A DNA stretch of 64,000 nucleotides, taken from the NCBI RefSeq assembly GCF_030160395.1, contig NZ_BSOG01000002.1:310001-374000 (forward strand), given 5' to 3'. Below are positions 10,217-20,011 of this stretch, one piece after another. The notes beneath the pieces were generated by a model. It had not been told where the DNA came from, made no database searches, and saw only the letters and a list, made by a program, of their open reading frames with translations. Position 1 is the stretch's first letter; every line of letters begins with the position of its first letter. Origin of the DNA: Chitinimonas prasina. GTDB taxonomy: Bacteria > Pseudomonadota > Gammaproteobacteria > Burkholderiales > Chitinimonadaceae. A program made the position numbers and the translations under genes.

Positions 10217-10250
10217 TCTTGGATTATCAATCAGGCCATACAGGCAAGAA

Positions 10251-12770
10251 TCAAGCCAGAGCAGACGCAGATGCCTGCTCTTTCTGTGTTTCACACCATG
10301 CCAACCAAGCCGTCCGCAAACCTTCTTCCAGATCACGCGTTACCTGTTCGGCATTCATCAGTGGCGAATCCTGCATGTTCTGCCGCAGCGCCCCCCGTAT
10401 CCCGGCCAGGCGCTGGTAACCCTCCGGATTGTCAAAAGACACAGCGATATCCACATACTCCTCCTGCGTCTGGGCAATGAACTGCTCTAGGCCCACGCTG
10501 GTATTCATGCTGACGCCCATGCGTTGTATGGGTTTGCGGCCTGCTAGCGTCAATACCGGCACGCCCATCCAGAGATCGTGAGCGGTCGTGGTGCCGCCGT
10601 TGTAGGGGAATGGGTCCAGAGCGATATCTATCTGCTGGTGAAAAGCATAAAACTGATCCAGCGGCTTGCGGCCAAACAGCCTGAGCTGCGCCATGGGGAA
10701 ACCGCAGGCCTCGAATGTCTCGTTCACCGTGTCATTGAGGTTGGATTCATCGTCCTTACCGCCGGTAAACATATGCAGTACCGCCGTCGGCATACGCTTG
10801 AACAGGGTGGCCCACAGCGTGATCACCTCATTGTTGATCTTGCCGAAGGCATTGAACGAAGCAAAGGAGAGGTGACCGTTACGCAATGCAGGCAGCTCGC
10901 CGACTTCCAGGCCCTGTGCCTCATCGGCAGGCCGGTAACACCAGCCGGAACTGGGCAGTCGCAGTAACTTCTCGGCGTGCAGCGACTCCGTCATGCCTAC
11001 TGGGTCCATGCGCGCATCGGTAATCCGATAGTCGATCGCTGCTATACCGGTGGTCGTCGGCATGCCTATCCAGGTCATCTGTATCGGCGCCGCCTTGCGC
11101 GCAAACAGGTACAGCCGATGATGTGCCGTATGGTTGGAGAGGTCGATCAGGATGTCGATCTCATCGAGCCGCAGCAGCTCCAGCACCGCCTCATCCGACA
11201 GATCATGGATAAAGCGCCAATGGTCCGAGTACTTCATCAGCCGCAGCGTAACCGTATCGGTATAGGCATGAGTCGAATAGCAATAGATATCGAGCTTGTC
11301 CTTGTCATGCTGCTGCAAGATAGGCTCAAGAAAGAACGCTACCGAGTGGCCACGCAGGTCACCTGAGACAAAGCCTACTTTCAAACGACGATCCGGCAGC
11401 ACTTCATTGGGCCATACCACATCCTTGCGCAGCAGGTGGCGGGCAAACAACCGGTCCCAGTCCTTGTAGGCATCGGCCAGGCGCTCGGGCGAAAGCTCGG
11501 GGTCGTAGTTCATGCAAAACAACATGCCCGATGCAGCATCCGGGTGGCGTGGCTGTTCCTCCAGCACCGTCCGGTACACCGCCATTGCCTTGGCAATCTG
11601 CCCCATCTTGAGCAGCAGGCTGGCACGCGTCAGCAAGGTTTCGTGGGCGCCTTCGGCGATGTCCTCCAGCTTCTCCATGAACACCAGCGCCTCATCGAAA
11701 CTCTGGCGCTCCTGCAATATGTTGATCAGCTGCAGATAAGGCGATCCCCAATCGGGCTTGGCTTCAATCGCCTTGCGGAGCAGGGCCTCCGCCTCTTCAC
11801 CCAGGTTCTGACGGCTCTTGAGATTGGCCAGGCGGGCCAGCGCCTCAGAGTGGTCAGGTTTGATCTCCAGGCAGCGCTCGTATTCCTGTTGCGCCTTTTC
11901 GTCCTGCTTGCGGAACTCATACACACCGCCAAGGTAGCAATGTGGGTCGGCCGAGTCTGGCGCCAGTTGCGCTGCCCGCATGTAGTAAACGGCAGCCTGG
12001 TCCATCCAGCCCAAGCGCTCGTAGGACAGCCCGAAATTGACGGCCACTTCCACGTCGTTGGGGAAGTACACATACAGCTTACGAAAGTACTCAATGGCCA
12101 TGCCATGCATGCCGGCCAACTGGCAGGTTGCCGCCAGGTTGTAGAGCACCCCCCGGTCCTTGGGTGCCTGCTCCAGTATCAGGTCCAGTGTGTTCTTGGC
12201 TTCCGCAAGATTGCCTAGGCGTATCAGGCAGGCTGCAATATTGTTCTTGATATCCAGTGAATCGGGCGTCGCCTCGCCGGCCACACGGTAATGCTGCAGC
12301 GCACTTTCATACTCATGCAGCTCATACTTGCAGTCGGCAAGGTAAAGATGTGCAGGAATCAAATCCGGGCTTTGCGCCAAGGCTTTCTCCAGCGGCGGCA
12401 CGGCATCCTCTGAGTCCCCCTTGAGCACCAATACCTGCCCAAGATTGAAGTTGGTTCTCAGATCATCTGGAGCCAGGGCAACGGCGTGCTCAAGCAGCTG
12501 CTTGGCCCTGTCCAGGTCATGCTGCTGCAGGCAAACCTGCGCCCGGGCATTCAATGCCCGTAAATGCTCCGGCTGGGCCTCCAGAACCCAGTCCAGCACT
12601 CTGCCCGACTCTTCGATACGCTCCAAAAGAAACAGGCTGACGCCAGCATAGAAAGCTGCCGGCACATCCTGCTGCTGAGCCAGCAGGCGAGCTTCTGCCA
12701 AAGCCAGCGCCTGAGCATGCTCACCCTGCTCCAGGCAGGCCTCTATTGCTTGATCACTTGCTAGTGTCAT
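10251..12770 (-). CDS. TPR-GT41 glycosyltransferase (OGT/SPINDLY-like), copy 1
   Basis: An 839-residue cytoplasmic protein. Residues 1 to about 430 are tetratricopeptide repeats (for example DLRTNFNLGQVLVLKGDSED). From about residue 460 a GT41 catalytic domain begins with LKVGFVSGDLRGHSVAFFLE, containing the conserved histidine of the OGT family, and later LDPFPYNGGTTTAHDLWMG, which contacts the donor sugar. Bacterial TPR-GT41 proteins modify proteins; in Caulobacter the TPR-containing FlmG is linked to flagellin pseudaminylation. Location directly upstream of pseB suggests this enzyme uses the CMP-Pse made here. Donor and acceptor are inferred, not visible. Confidence 0.9.
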   Translation of the reverse strand: MTLASDQAIEACLEQGEHAQALALAEARLLAQQQDVPAAFYAGVSLFLLERIEESGRVLDWVLEAQPEHLRALNARAQVCLQQHDLDRAKQLLEHAVALAPDDLRTNFNLGQVLVLKGDSEDAVPPLEKALAQSPDLIPAHLYLADCKYELHEYESALQHYRVAGEATPDSLDIKNNIAACLIRLGNLAEAKNTLDLILEQAPKDRGVLYNLAATCQLAGMHGMAIEYFRKLYVYFPNDVEVAVNFGLSYERLGWMDQAAVYYMRAAQLAPDSADPHCYLGGVYEFRKQDEKAQQEYERCLEIKPDHSEALARLANLKSRQNLGEEAEALLRKAIEAKPDWGSPYLQLINILQERQSFDEALVFMEKLEDIAEGAHETLLTRASLLLKMGQIAKAMAVYRTVLEEQPRHPDAASGMLFCMNYDPELSPERLADAYKDWDRLFARHLLRKDVVWPNEVLPDRRLKVGFVSGDLRGHSVAFFLEPILQQHDKDKLDIYCYSTHAYTDTVTLRLMKYSDHWRFIHDLSDEAVLELLRLDEIDILIDLSNHTAHHRLYLFARKAAPIQMTWIGMPTTTGIAAIDYRITDARMDPVGMTESLHAEKLLRLPSSGWCYRPADEAQGLEVGELPALRNGHLSFASFNAFGKINNEVITLWATLFKRMPTAVLHMFTGGKDDESNLNDTVNETFEACGFPMAQLRLFGRKPLDQFYAFHQQIDIALDPFPYNGGTTTAHDLWMGVPVLTLAGRKPIQRMGVSMNTSVGLEQFIAQTQEEYVDIAVSFDNPEGYQRLAGIRGALRQNMQDSPLMNAEQVTRDLEEGLRTAWLAWCETQKEQASASALA

Positions 12771-12836
12771 CGTTCCGCGTCTCGGGAAAATGTGGGCATG
12801 TTGATTGGTACAACACCGTGCCTGGCAGGCCTGCCG

Positions 12837-13598
12837 CTAGCGGCCCAGAGGTTGAGCCAGCGTGGGGTCGAGCTTGATGGCTTCATCCATAAAGGCACTG
12901 GACTCCGCGCCTCTACCCAGCGCCTGCAGCAGCAAGCCCAGGTTGGCGTGCGCCAAGGCAAAATCCGGCTTGAGCGACAGTGACTGCCGGTAGCAGCGCT
13001 CGGCGGCCTCGGCATCTTCCATGGCCTGGTAGGCCAAACCTAGGTTCAGGAGCGCCCCCGCGTCTTCCGGCAAGCGTGCCACAGCCTGTTTGAACGCCGC
13101 CAAGGCCGGTTCGGCCTGCCCCATTGCCAGCAGCAGGCTACCCAGTGCGAACGGGGCATCACCACGCGACTCATCGAGCATGCCTGCCCGGCGAAAATGT
13201 CTGCGCGCTTCATCCACCTTGCCAAGCTCACGGCAAGCCACCCCGGCCTGGAAGTAACCGTCGGCTACATCCGGCTGCAGGCTGATCAGCAACTCATATT
13301 GCTCCAGTGACTCTGCCCACTGCCCCAGCGCGGCATGGGCATGTCCCTTGGCTTGCATCAGGGGTATCGTCAGCTCGGGCTGGTGCGCTACCCGGCCCAG
13401 GTATTCCAGGCTATCGCCATGGCGGCCATCTGCCTGTGCCACCAAGGCACGCAGATACCAATTGCCGCCATGCTCGGGATACCGGGTGGCGAGCTTTTCA
13501 CACAGATTTTCAGCATCTTGCAGCTTGTTTTCACGCAGGCACTGCCAAGCCCATTCAGTAGCTTGGTCCGGGGTAAGGTAGAGCGGATCTTCTTTCAT
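12837..13598 (-). CDS. TPR-repeat protein
   Basis: A 253-residue protein made of tetratricopeptide repeats (for example EDAGALLNLGLAYQAMEDAE, and FALAHANLGLLLQALGRG). No catalytic domain, signal peptide or membrane segment is visible. The ATG at 13598 (MKEDPLYLTPDQATEW) is chosen over an upstream in-frame start because the preceding 31 residues look non-coding. It is the first gene of the minus-strand glycosylation series, 66 bp before the TPR-GT41 gene. It may supply extra substrate-binding repeats to that enzyme; this is inference. Confidence 0.8.
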   Translation of the reverse strand: MKEDPLYLTPDQATEWAWQCLRENKLQDAENLCEKLATRYPEHGGNWYLRALVAQADGRHGDSLEYLGRVAHQPELTIPLMQAKGHAHAALGQWAESLEQYELLISLQPDVADGYFQAGVACRELGKVDEARRHFRRAGMLDESRGDAPFALGSLLLAMGQAEPALAAFKQAVARLPEDAGALLNLGLAYQAMEDAEAAERCYRQSLSLKPDFALAHANLGLLLQALGRGAESSAFMDEAIKLDPTLAQPLGR

Positions 13599-13732
13599 AT
13601 GGCCGATACGTGATTGAGTTTGAAAGGGACCAACAATAAGGACTGCTGCAGCGTGGCACCCAGCGCAGCGACGCTGGATATCAATGAGCATAGCAAGGAC
13701 GAGCCCCTGCGCGAAGATCGCCCAGGCGAAAA

Positions 13733-13758
13733 AAAACCACCGTCGAAACGGTGGTTTT
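13733..13758 (-). terminator. Intrinsic terminator of the secreted-protein gene
   Basis: A perfect 11-bp stem (AAAACCACCGT) with a 4-base loop, followed on the minus strand by a run of eight T. It lies 16 bp downstream of the secreted-protein stop codon and separates that gene from the TPR gene. Confidence 0.9.
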
Positions 13759-13773
13759 CCTCGAAGCCCGAAA

Positions 13774-14784
13774 CTACCACAGCTTCAGCATACCTGCGCC
13801 AACACTGCCCAGCACGCCAGCGTTGTACTTCTCACGTGCCACCTTGACATTGATACAGCTGTTCAAGGCCACGGCAGAAGTCGCGCCAAAGGCTACCGAG
13901 CCAGCCAGTTGGCTACCGGCGTTGACTGCCGAAGGCAGGCCGTTGGTGCCAAATGCGGCGGTTGCGGTACCCGATAGCACGGTGGCGTTGTTGGTCGAAG
14001 CGGCACCGGCAGCCGAGCCGTTGAAGTAGAACAAGGTGCCAATGGTATTGCTGATCGTCGGGTAGGTAGCCGTCACATTGGTTGCCGTTTGCTGGAACAT
14101 GCCGCCAGCAATAGGTACCAAGGACAAAGTCACCGTACCGCTGGTGGAGTTCGCGCCGCTTGCACGGGCAATGGCGGTGACAAAACCCACTGCATCGGTA
14201 TTGGCCGAAGCAGCCGTCAGGCCAACTGCACCGGTGGCGGTGAACGCCCAGTTCTTCGGACGGTTGGCAGTCACTGCATACGACATCTGATCGGCGATAT
14301 CGACATTCGCATTGAACGTCACATCACAGGTCACTGCAGTCGAACCCGAACCGGAAACCGACGAGTAAGAGAACGGCATGGCGGCCACTGGCAGGCTGGT
14401 CGCACCCGTAGTCAGGAAGACACCCGCCGTATTGCGGCCGTTGGTGAACTTCGAATACGCGCTGGCTGCCGGTTCGTTGGCACCCGCTGCACCGATGGTC
14501 AGGGCAATGCTGCGACCCGAGGATGCAGCCAGTGTCGAGCTGCTGACGATGTAGGTCCAGGTGTTAGGTGCAGTCCCAGTGCCTTGGATCATCTCAAGCA
14601 GAAGCACGCTGGAGGTGGTTTCGTCACCATTAGGCATCAGTGACGCGAAATAGATACCACCAGTAGTCAAGGGCTTGTAGTACACCTGCCCCTGACCAAA
14701 GCTCGGGTAATCAGCAGCTTGTGCGGTAAGACCCGCAGCAAGCAAGCCGACCCCTAGTGAGGTCTTGATAAGCTTGTGTTGCAT
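13774..14784 (-). CDS. Secreted Ser/Thr/Ala/Gly-rich protein of unknown function
   Basis: A 336-residue exported protein. The N-terminus (MQHKLIKTSLGVGLLAAGLT followed by AQAA) is a clear Sec signal peptide with cleavage after AQA. The mature chain is rich in Ser, Thr, Ala and Gly, has two well-separated cysteines (TCDVTF and NSCINVK) and no catalytic motif that I recognise. The ATG at 14784 has a strong AAGGAG site; the ATG at 14805 has none. It stands alone between two glycosyltransferase genes and has its own terminator. It could be a surface-layer, pilus-like or extracellular structural protein, and is a candidate glycosylation substrate only by proximity. Confidence 0.82.
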   Translation of the reverse strand: MQHKLIKTSLGVGLLAAGLTAQAADYPSFGQGQVYYKPLTTGGIYFASLMPNGDETTSSVLLLEMIQGTGTAPNTWTYIVSSSTLAASSGRSIALTIGAAGANEPAASAYSKFTNGRNTAGVFLTTGATSLPVAAMPFSYSSVSGSGSTAVTCDVTFNANVDIADQMSYAVTANRPKNWAFTATGAVGLTAASANTDAVGFVTAIARASGANSTSGTVTLSLVPIAGGMFQQTATNVTATYPTISNTIGTLFYFNGSAAGAASTNNATVLSGTATAAFGTNGLPSAVNAGSQLAGSVAFGATSAVALNSCINVKVAREKYNAGVLGSVGAGMLKLW

Positions 14785-15299
14785 GATTGAAGCTCCTTTG
14801 CGCAAAGGGTTGATGGTGCGAATCGATAGTAGGACGGGTAAAAGGTAAATTCAAGTATCAGTATTTACTGAAGTACAACCAAGCCCTTGAATCCACAGCC
14901 ACCCCACGTACAAGTCCACCGCACATGTTATCGACGCGCATTTCTAGAACTTTAGCTCTACTCATTGTGAAAAATACCAACAACCCATCACTGTTCGGCC
15001 CTTTCTCTATAGCAGTATTCGCGCCAGTTTGAGGCGCAATTTCCTTGCGCATTCAGGGATATATTTCACCTCCATGCCTTATCTTATGAATAGGCAGCAA
15101 CCCTGCAAGCCAAGCAACACAGCCATGGCAACACCAGCGACACCCTTCCGGGCCGCACTGCAGGCCATTCTTTGCCAAGAGTATCGACAAGCCCCCGCAG
15201 CTATGCCTACCATGAGTTGCCTACCTGGAGTCAGCTACAGGCTTGGCGGCACAACTCTTGCACTTGTTCCCTGCGCCATTTACCTCTTCCTCTCCTGCC
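14785..15299. other. Divergent intergenic region
   Basis: About 515 bp between the divergent secreted-protein and TPR-GT41 genes. It must hold promoters for both. The only visible landmark is the AAGGAG site directly before 14784. Short open frames on either strand lack ribosome-binding sites and were not accepted. Confidence 0.5.
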
Positions 15300-17657
15300 A
15301 TGACTAGCGAACAGACCCAGAGCACTCAAGAAGAAGCAAGCAAGGAAGCACCGGCCGACAAGGTCATGCGTGCAAGCAAACTCAGCGAGCAAGGCAAGCA
15401 CGCAGAGGCCCTGTCCCTGCTGGAACCCATGCTGGAAGGTAATCCCGATTTCATTCCCCTGATCAATGCCTATGGCGTGGTACTGGCCCAGGCCGGCGAT
15501 CTGGACGGCGCAAGAAAGCAGCTGGAACGCGCGGTGGAGCTTGAGCCCAAGATGGTTCAGGGGCTAGTCAATCTCGGCAACGTGGAAAAAATTGCCGGCC
15601 GGTTCAGCGAGGCGGCAAAGTACTACCGCAAGGCCATAGAGCTCAATCCCGCCAACCCTGATGGCCATTACAACCTGGCAGTTGTGCAGGCTGAACTGGG
15701 TCAGGACGATGCCGCCGCCGAAAGCCTGCGCCTTGCCCTGCTGTTCCGGCCCACCCACGCCGAAGCCCACAACAACCTCGGCCATCTCCATATGCGCCGC
15801 AACGAGCTGGAAAAAGCGGCATTCCATCTACGGCAGGCCCAGGTATGGATGCCCAGCCTGTATCAGGCGCGCAACAACCTGATCTCTGTGCTGTATCAGC
15901 TAGGCGAATACACCGAGGCCGAAATGCTGGTCAGTGATCAGCTGGCCATCAACCCCGACAACACCACCATACTGCGTGCCCACGCCGTTGGCCTCAGCTA
16001 TATGGGCAGGCACAAGGAGGCCCATGCCACCCTGGAACGAGTGCTCGAACTGGAACCCGAGGCCAGTGATGTGCTGGGCAACCTGGGTACCATCAAGCAG
16101 TTCCTGGGGGATTACGCAGGCGCCATCGACTGCATACAGCAAGCCATGCGCCTGCGCGGCACCAATCTGGCAGCCTGCTATGCCAATCTCGGCTCCGTAT
16201 TCAGCGCCAAGGGGGACGTCCGCGGCGCCGCCGAACATTTCCGCCACGCTTTGATGCTGGCACCGGGCGAATGGCCGCTACTGTCCAACCTGGCAGTAGC
16301 CCAAGTGCGTGCCGGCGATGTGGCACTGGGGCTGCAAAGCCTGCGCCAAGCCATCGTGCTGGCACCCGACAAGCCCGAACTACAAAGCAATCTGATTTTC
16401 TCGCTGCATTACGATCACACCAGCAGCGCCGACGCCCGCTATGCAGAGGCACGCGTCTGGAACGAGCGCTTCGCCCTGCCCCTCAAGGACAAGCAGCAGG
16501 CGCTTCCGCATGCCACAGACCCCAACCGTAAGCTCAGGCTGGGTTTTGTGTCCGCCGACTTCCGCGATCATGCTGTCGCCAAGCTATTGGAGCCCGTGCT
16601 GCGAGAATTGGACAAGGGGCAGTTCGAGATTGTTTGCTATGCCGCCAACAACCAGGAAGACGAAGTCACCGCCAGGCTGCGGGCGCACGCCACGCATTGG
16701 CGCAATATTGTGCCCCTGATACCCGAAGTCTTGGCAGACCGCATCCGCCAGGATGCCATTGATATTCTGTTCGATCTTTCGGTGCACACGCAGGGGAGCC
16801 GCCTCAAGGTGTTTGCCCTGAAACCCGCACCTATCCAGATCAGCTGGCTGGGTTTTTTTGCCACTACTGGGCTGGATGCCATGGACTGGCGCATCAGTGA
16901 TGCACAGATGGATCCCATCGGCCAGACCGAACAATGGCACAGCGAGAAACTGCTGCGTCTGCCCAGCGCCTTCTGCTTCCAGCCGCCCACCGGCGCAAGC
17001 GCCATAGCGCCACTGCCGCTGTTACAGAACGGCCACCTTACCTTCGGCGCATTTACCCACTTCTCCCGTGCCAATAGCAAGGTACTCGATACCTGGGCCG
17101 AGATGCTGCTGGAAGACTTCCCTGATGCCAAGCTACTGGTCTACAGCGGCGAATCGGCCGATAACACCGCAGCAATCGACCGCATCTATCGCTTGTTTGC
17201 CCTGCGCGAAGTCCCGCGCGAGCGAGTGACGGTATTCGGCAAGAAGCCGCTGCCGGAATTCCTTGAACTCCTCAAGCAGGTGGACATCGCGCTCGACACC
17301 TTCCCCTATCCCGGCGGCGTCACCAGCTTGCTGACATTGTGGATGGGGCTACCCGTCCTGACCCTGGCCGGCCCTAGCTCATTCGAGCGTGCCGGCGCCA
17401 GCATCCTGAACGCACTGGATCTACCCGACTGGATAGCAACCGACGCGGCCGACTATCGCCGCCGTGCACGACAGCTTGCTGGCGACACCGCCAAGCTTGC
17501 CGCTACCAGGCTAGGCATGCGTGATCGCTTTTCCCGCTCCACCCTGGGCGATGCCAAGGCATTTACCCATGAATTTGAAGCAGCCTTGCGCACTATCTGG
17601 CGAGAGCACGTAGCACAGCATGCCGGAACCGACCAGAGCAGCACCCACCCCGCGTAA
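15300..17657 (+). CDS. TPR-GT41 glycosyltransferase (OGT/SPINDLY-like), copy 2
   Basis: A 785-residue paralogue in architecture of the enzyme at 10-12.8 kb, on the opposite strand. About 400 residues of TPRs (for example PKMVQGLVNLGNVEKIAGR) precede a GT41 domain starting near residue 411 with LRLGFVSADFRDHAVAKLLE, retaining the conserved histidine, and LDTFPYPGGVTSLLTLWMG near the end. The ATG at 15300 (MTSEQTQSTQEEASK) is preferred because the frame upstream lacks TPR character, but no clear ribosome-binding site precedes it; an ATG at 15366 is possible. Probably a second protein glycosyltransferase with a different target or donor. Confidence 0.88.
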   Translation: MTSEQTQSTQEEASKEAPADKVMRASKLSEQGKHAEALSLLEPMLEGNPDFIPLINAYGVVLAQAGDLDGARKQLERAVELEPKMVQGLVNLGNVEKIAGRFSEAAKYYRKAIELNPANPDGHYNLAVVQAELGQDDAAAESLRLALLFRPTHAEAHNNLGHLHMRRNELEKAAFHLRQAQVWMPSLYQARNNLISVLYQLGEYTEAEMLVSDQLAINPDNTTILRAHAVGLSYMGRHKEAHATLERVLELEPEASDVLGNLGTIKQFLGDYAGAIDCIQQAMRLRGTNLAACYANLGSVFSAKGDVRGAAEHFRHALMLAPGEWPLLSNLAVAQVRAGDVALGLQSLRQAIVLAPDKPELQSNLIFSLHYDHTSSADARYAEARVWNERFALPLKDKQQALPHATDPNRKLRLGFVSADFRDHAVAKLLEPVLRELDKGQFEIVCYAANNQEDEVTARLRAHATHWRNIVPLIPEVLADRIRQDAIDILFDLSVHTQGSRLKVFALKPAPIQISWLGFFATTGLDAMDWRISDAQMDPIGQTEQWHSEKLLRLPSAFCFQPPTGASAIAPLPLLQNGHLTFGAFTHFSRANSKVLDTWAEMLLEDFPDAKLLVYSGESADNTAAIDRIYRLFALREVPRERVTVFGKKPLPEFLELLKQVDIALDTFPYPGGVTSLLTLWMGLPVLTLAGPSSFERAGASILNALDLPDWIATDAADYRRRARQLAGDTAKLAATRLGMRDRFSRSTLGDAKAFTHEFEAALRTIWREHVAQHAGTDQSSTHPA

Positions 17658-17841
17658 AGGAAACTGCCGGACAACTCGCTTTCGTCCCGATACGGCGCTG
17701 CGCGCGAAAAATTTCTTCTCGCCTATACCTTCTTAGGCTGCGCCGAAATTTCTCACTCGCATCCGGTCTCGATCACGAGTCGAGGCAGCCGGCAGGCCCC
17801 AACACCCGATGCAATCAGTCAAAACCAAAAAGGGAGAGACA

Positions 17842-18849
17842 ATGGTTTCAACGCAAGAGAGCGCCGAAAACTGGGAGAAAGAAGCCACTGCACTCATGCA
17901 GGCCGGCAATCTGGGGCTGGCAGCCACAGGCTTGCAGGCCAGATTGGCCGAATCGCCGTTGGATGCAAGGGCACTGGCCTTGATGGGCATGGTGCAACTG
18001 ATGCTGGAGCGCTATGAAGAAGCCGTTGCCTTCCTGCGCGTCAGCCTGCTGCGCGAACCCAACGACGCCCGGACCCTGAACAGCTTCGGTCTGGGCCTAC
18101 GCGCCAGTGGCATGCTGCACAATGCACGGCAGGCGCTGGAACAGGCATTAGCACTGGAGCCCAGCGATCCGGCCATCAATGCCAACCTGGCCAATGTCTG
18201 TGCCAGCCTGGGTGACCAGGCCCGCGTCCGCGCCTTGCTCGAGCCCATGGTCGATGCCATTGATGAAGCGCCAGTTGAATGGTGGGTCATGCTGGCCGGC
18301 GCCCTGTTGGCCCAAGGCGAAGCCCATGCCGCCCACGCCCGCCTCGACGCCGCCGTAGCACGCTGGCCCGACCAGCTTGCACTCAGGGTGCAACAAATAG
18401 TTGCCATCAGCCTGGCAGGCCAGCATGCCGCCGCACTGGATCATCTGCAAACCCTGGTCAGCATGGTGAATGGTGACCCGGAAGTGTTGGGCCGCCTGGC
18501 CAACCAGGCACGTGCCTTCAAGGCTAATGAGCTGGCGCTGGCCTGCTTTGAGCAGTTACGTCGCCAACCCGGATCGAACATGGAGGCCACCTTGAACGCC
18601 ACCATGAACTTCGGCATCGTACTCGCCGATCTGGACAGGCACGCAGATGCAGTCGCCGCTTTCAGCGAAGCCATTGCCCTGGTGCCCGAGCTGGCCGATG
18701 CCTATCGCATGCGTGGCGTGTCGCGCGCCAAGCTGGGTCAGACAGCAAGTGCCATCAGCGATCTGCAGCGAAGCTTGCAACTGCATCCGGCCCACCCCGA
18801 CGCGCTTGCGGCACTTGAATCCCTGCAGGCAGCTCATCCAGCCGCCTGA
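17842..18849 (+). CDS. TPR-repeat protein
   Basis: A 335-residue protein of tetratricopeptide-type helices (SLLREPNDARTLNSFGLGLR, DRHADAVAAFSEAIALVPEL). No catalytic domain, signal peptide or membrane helix is seen. The ATG at 17842 follows an AGGGAGAG ribosome-binding site. It is 184 bp downstream of the second TPR-GT41 gene and 57 bp upstream of a methyltransferase gene on the same strand, probably one transcription unit. It may be an accessory scaffold for the glycosyltransferase or acceptor protein. Confidence 0.8.
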   Translation: MVSTQESAENWEKEATALMQAGNLGLAATGLQARLAESPLDARALALMGMVQLMLERYEEAVAFLRVSLLREPNDARTLNSFGLGLRASGMLHNARQALEQALALEPSDPAINANLANVCASLGDQARVRALLEPMVDAIDEAPVEWWVMLAGALLAQGEAHAAHARLDAAVARWPDQLALRVQQIVAISLAGQHAAALDHLQTLVSMVNGDPEVLGRLANQARAFKANELALACFEQLRRQPGSNMEATLNATMNFGIVLADLDRHADAVAAFSEAIALVPELADAYRMRGVSRAKLGQTASAISDLQRSLQLHPAHPDALAALESLQAAHPAA

Positions 18850-18906
18850 ACTGCCTCGGCATGCTGCCCGTTCAACTCAGCGCTCCGCGCGACACAGGAA
18901 TAAACC

Positions 18907-19449
18907 ATGCGTAAAGTCCTCCATGTAGGTTGCGGCGACTACCATCCGCTGCGCGTCCACCCCATCTTCCGTTTCGGCGAATGGCAGGAAATCCGCTTCG
19001 ACATCGACCCCAACGTCAAGCCGGACCTCATCGGCACCATGACTGACATGTCTTCGGTCGAGGATGGCGGCTTCGATGCCATATTCTCTTCACACAATGT
19101 CGAGCACCTCTATCCGCACGAAGTACCCGTAGCACTGTCCGAATTCCGCCGCGTGCTAAAACCTGGTGGCTTTGCCCTGATCACCCTGCCCGACATACAA
19201 GCCGTGGCACAGCTGGTGGCTGCGGACAGGCTGGAAGACACCGCCTATATCTCCCCCGCCGGCCCCATCTGCCCAATAGACATGATGTACGGCCTGCGTA
19301 GCTCCATGGCCGCTGGCAACCTCTTTATGGCGCACCGCACTGCCTTCACCGCCAAGACCTTGGGACAACATCTGTTGAATACCGGCTTCAGCGAAGTCTC
19401 GGTACGCCACGGCGAGGGCTACGATCTCTGGGCGCTGGCAGTGAAATAA
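18907..19449 (+). CDS. SAM-dependent methyltransferase
   Basis: A 180-residue class I methyltransferase of the Methyltransf_11 type. The SAM-binding loop is at the very N-terminus (VLHVGCGDYHP), with FDIDPNVKPDLIG providing the acidic strand-2 residue, DAIFSSHNVEHLYPHE as the post-II segment and RRVLKPGGFALITLPD as motif III. Its lack of an N-terminal extension is normal for small sugar or peptide methyltransferases. Context with two TPR proteins and a GT41 enzyme suggests a role in modifying the same glycoprotein or glycan; the substrate is unknown. Confidence 0.85.
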   Translation: MRKVLHVGCGDYHPLRVHPIFRFGEWQEIRFDIDPNVKPDLIGTMTDMSSVEDGGFDAIFSSHNVEHLYPHEVPVALSEFRRVLKPGGFALITLPDIQAVAQLVAADRLEDTAYISPAGPICPIDMMYGLRSSMAAGNLFMAHRTAFTAKTLGQHLLNTGFSEVSVRHGEGYDLWALAVK

Positions 19450-19516
19450 GGGAACCTTGTCTGGCCTGTGCCATCAACAAGATGACAGGGCCACTCAACT
19501 GTATGGAGTTCGCGTC

Positions 19517-19987
19517 ATGATGCATATGCTCAAGATAAATACCATGGCCGGTATGGTTCTGCTGGCAGGTGGGCTGACTGCGGCACAGGCTGCTGAAACA
19601 CTCAAGGTCAAGCCGGGGCTTTGGCAGGTGGACCGCACCATGGAGTTGGGCGCCATGCCCTTCCCGCCCAAGACCGTCCGCTATCACGGCTGCATCAAAC
19701 CAGACGACCCCGAAGGCGTACTAGCCATTACCGGCTATGGCCGGCCTGATGTAACCAACGGTTGCAAGATTATCGACAAGGCCATCACCACCAACAGCTA
19801 CCAGGCCAAGTTGCTTTGCCAGGGCGAACCACCTGGGCCGGGGGTGATCGATATAAAGGTCAATGGCGACAGCCTGGTTTCAGAAGTACTGGTAGGCGAG
19901 CGCATTCCTGGCAGCACCCGCTGGATATCTTTTAAGGATGAAAGCAAGTACCTGGGCGCCTGCCCGCCTCCAGAGAAAGCTAGCTAG
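19517..19987 (+). CDS. DUF3617-family exported protein
   Basis: A 156-residue periplasmic or secreted protein. The signal peptide (MLKINTMAGMVLLAGGLTAA then QAAE) is followed by LKVKPGLWQVDRTMELGAMP, the characteristic opening of DUF3617 proteins, and by cysteine-containing segments HGCIKP, NGCKII and LLCQGE. Three nearby ATG codons exist; the first at 19517 follows a GGAG and is used. Function of the family is unknown. It lies 67 bp after the methyltransferase gene and is followed by a hairpin terminator, so it probably ends the plus-strand operon. Confidence 0.8.
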   Translation: MMHMLKINTMAGMVLLAGGLTAAQAAETLKVKPGLWQVDRTMELGAMPFPPKTVRYHGCIKPDDPEGVLAITGYGRPDVTNGCKIIDKAITTNSYQAKLLCQGEPPGPGVIDIKVNGDSLVSEVLVGERIPGSTRWISFKDESKYLGACPPPEKAS

Positions 19988-20011
19988 GTTAACCTGCAGA
20001 ATCATGGAAAT

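Noticed and set aside
14858-15052. 64-residue minus-strand open frame
   Set aside because: It lies in the divergent promoter region and has no ribosome-binding site or recognised domain.
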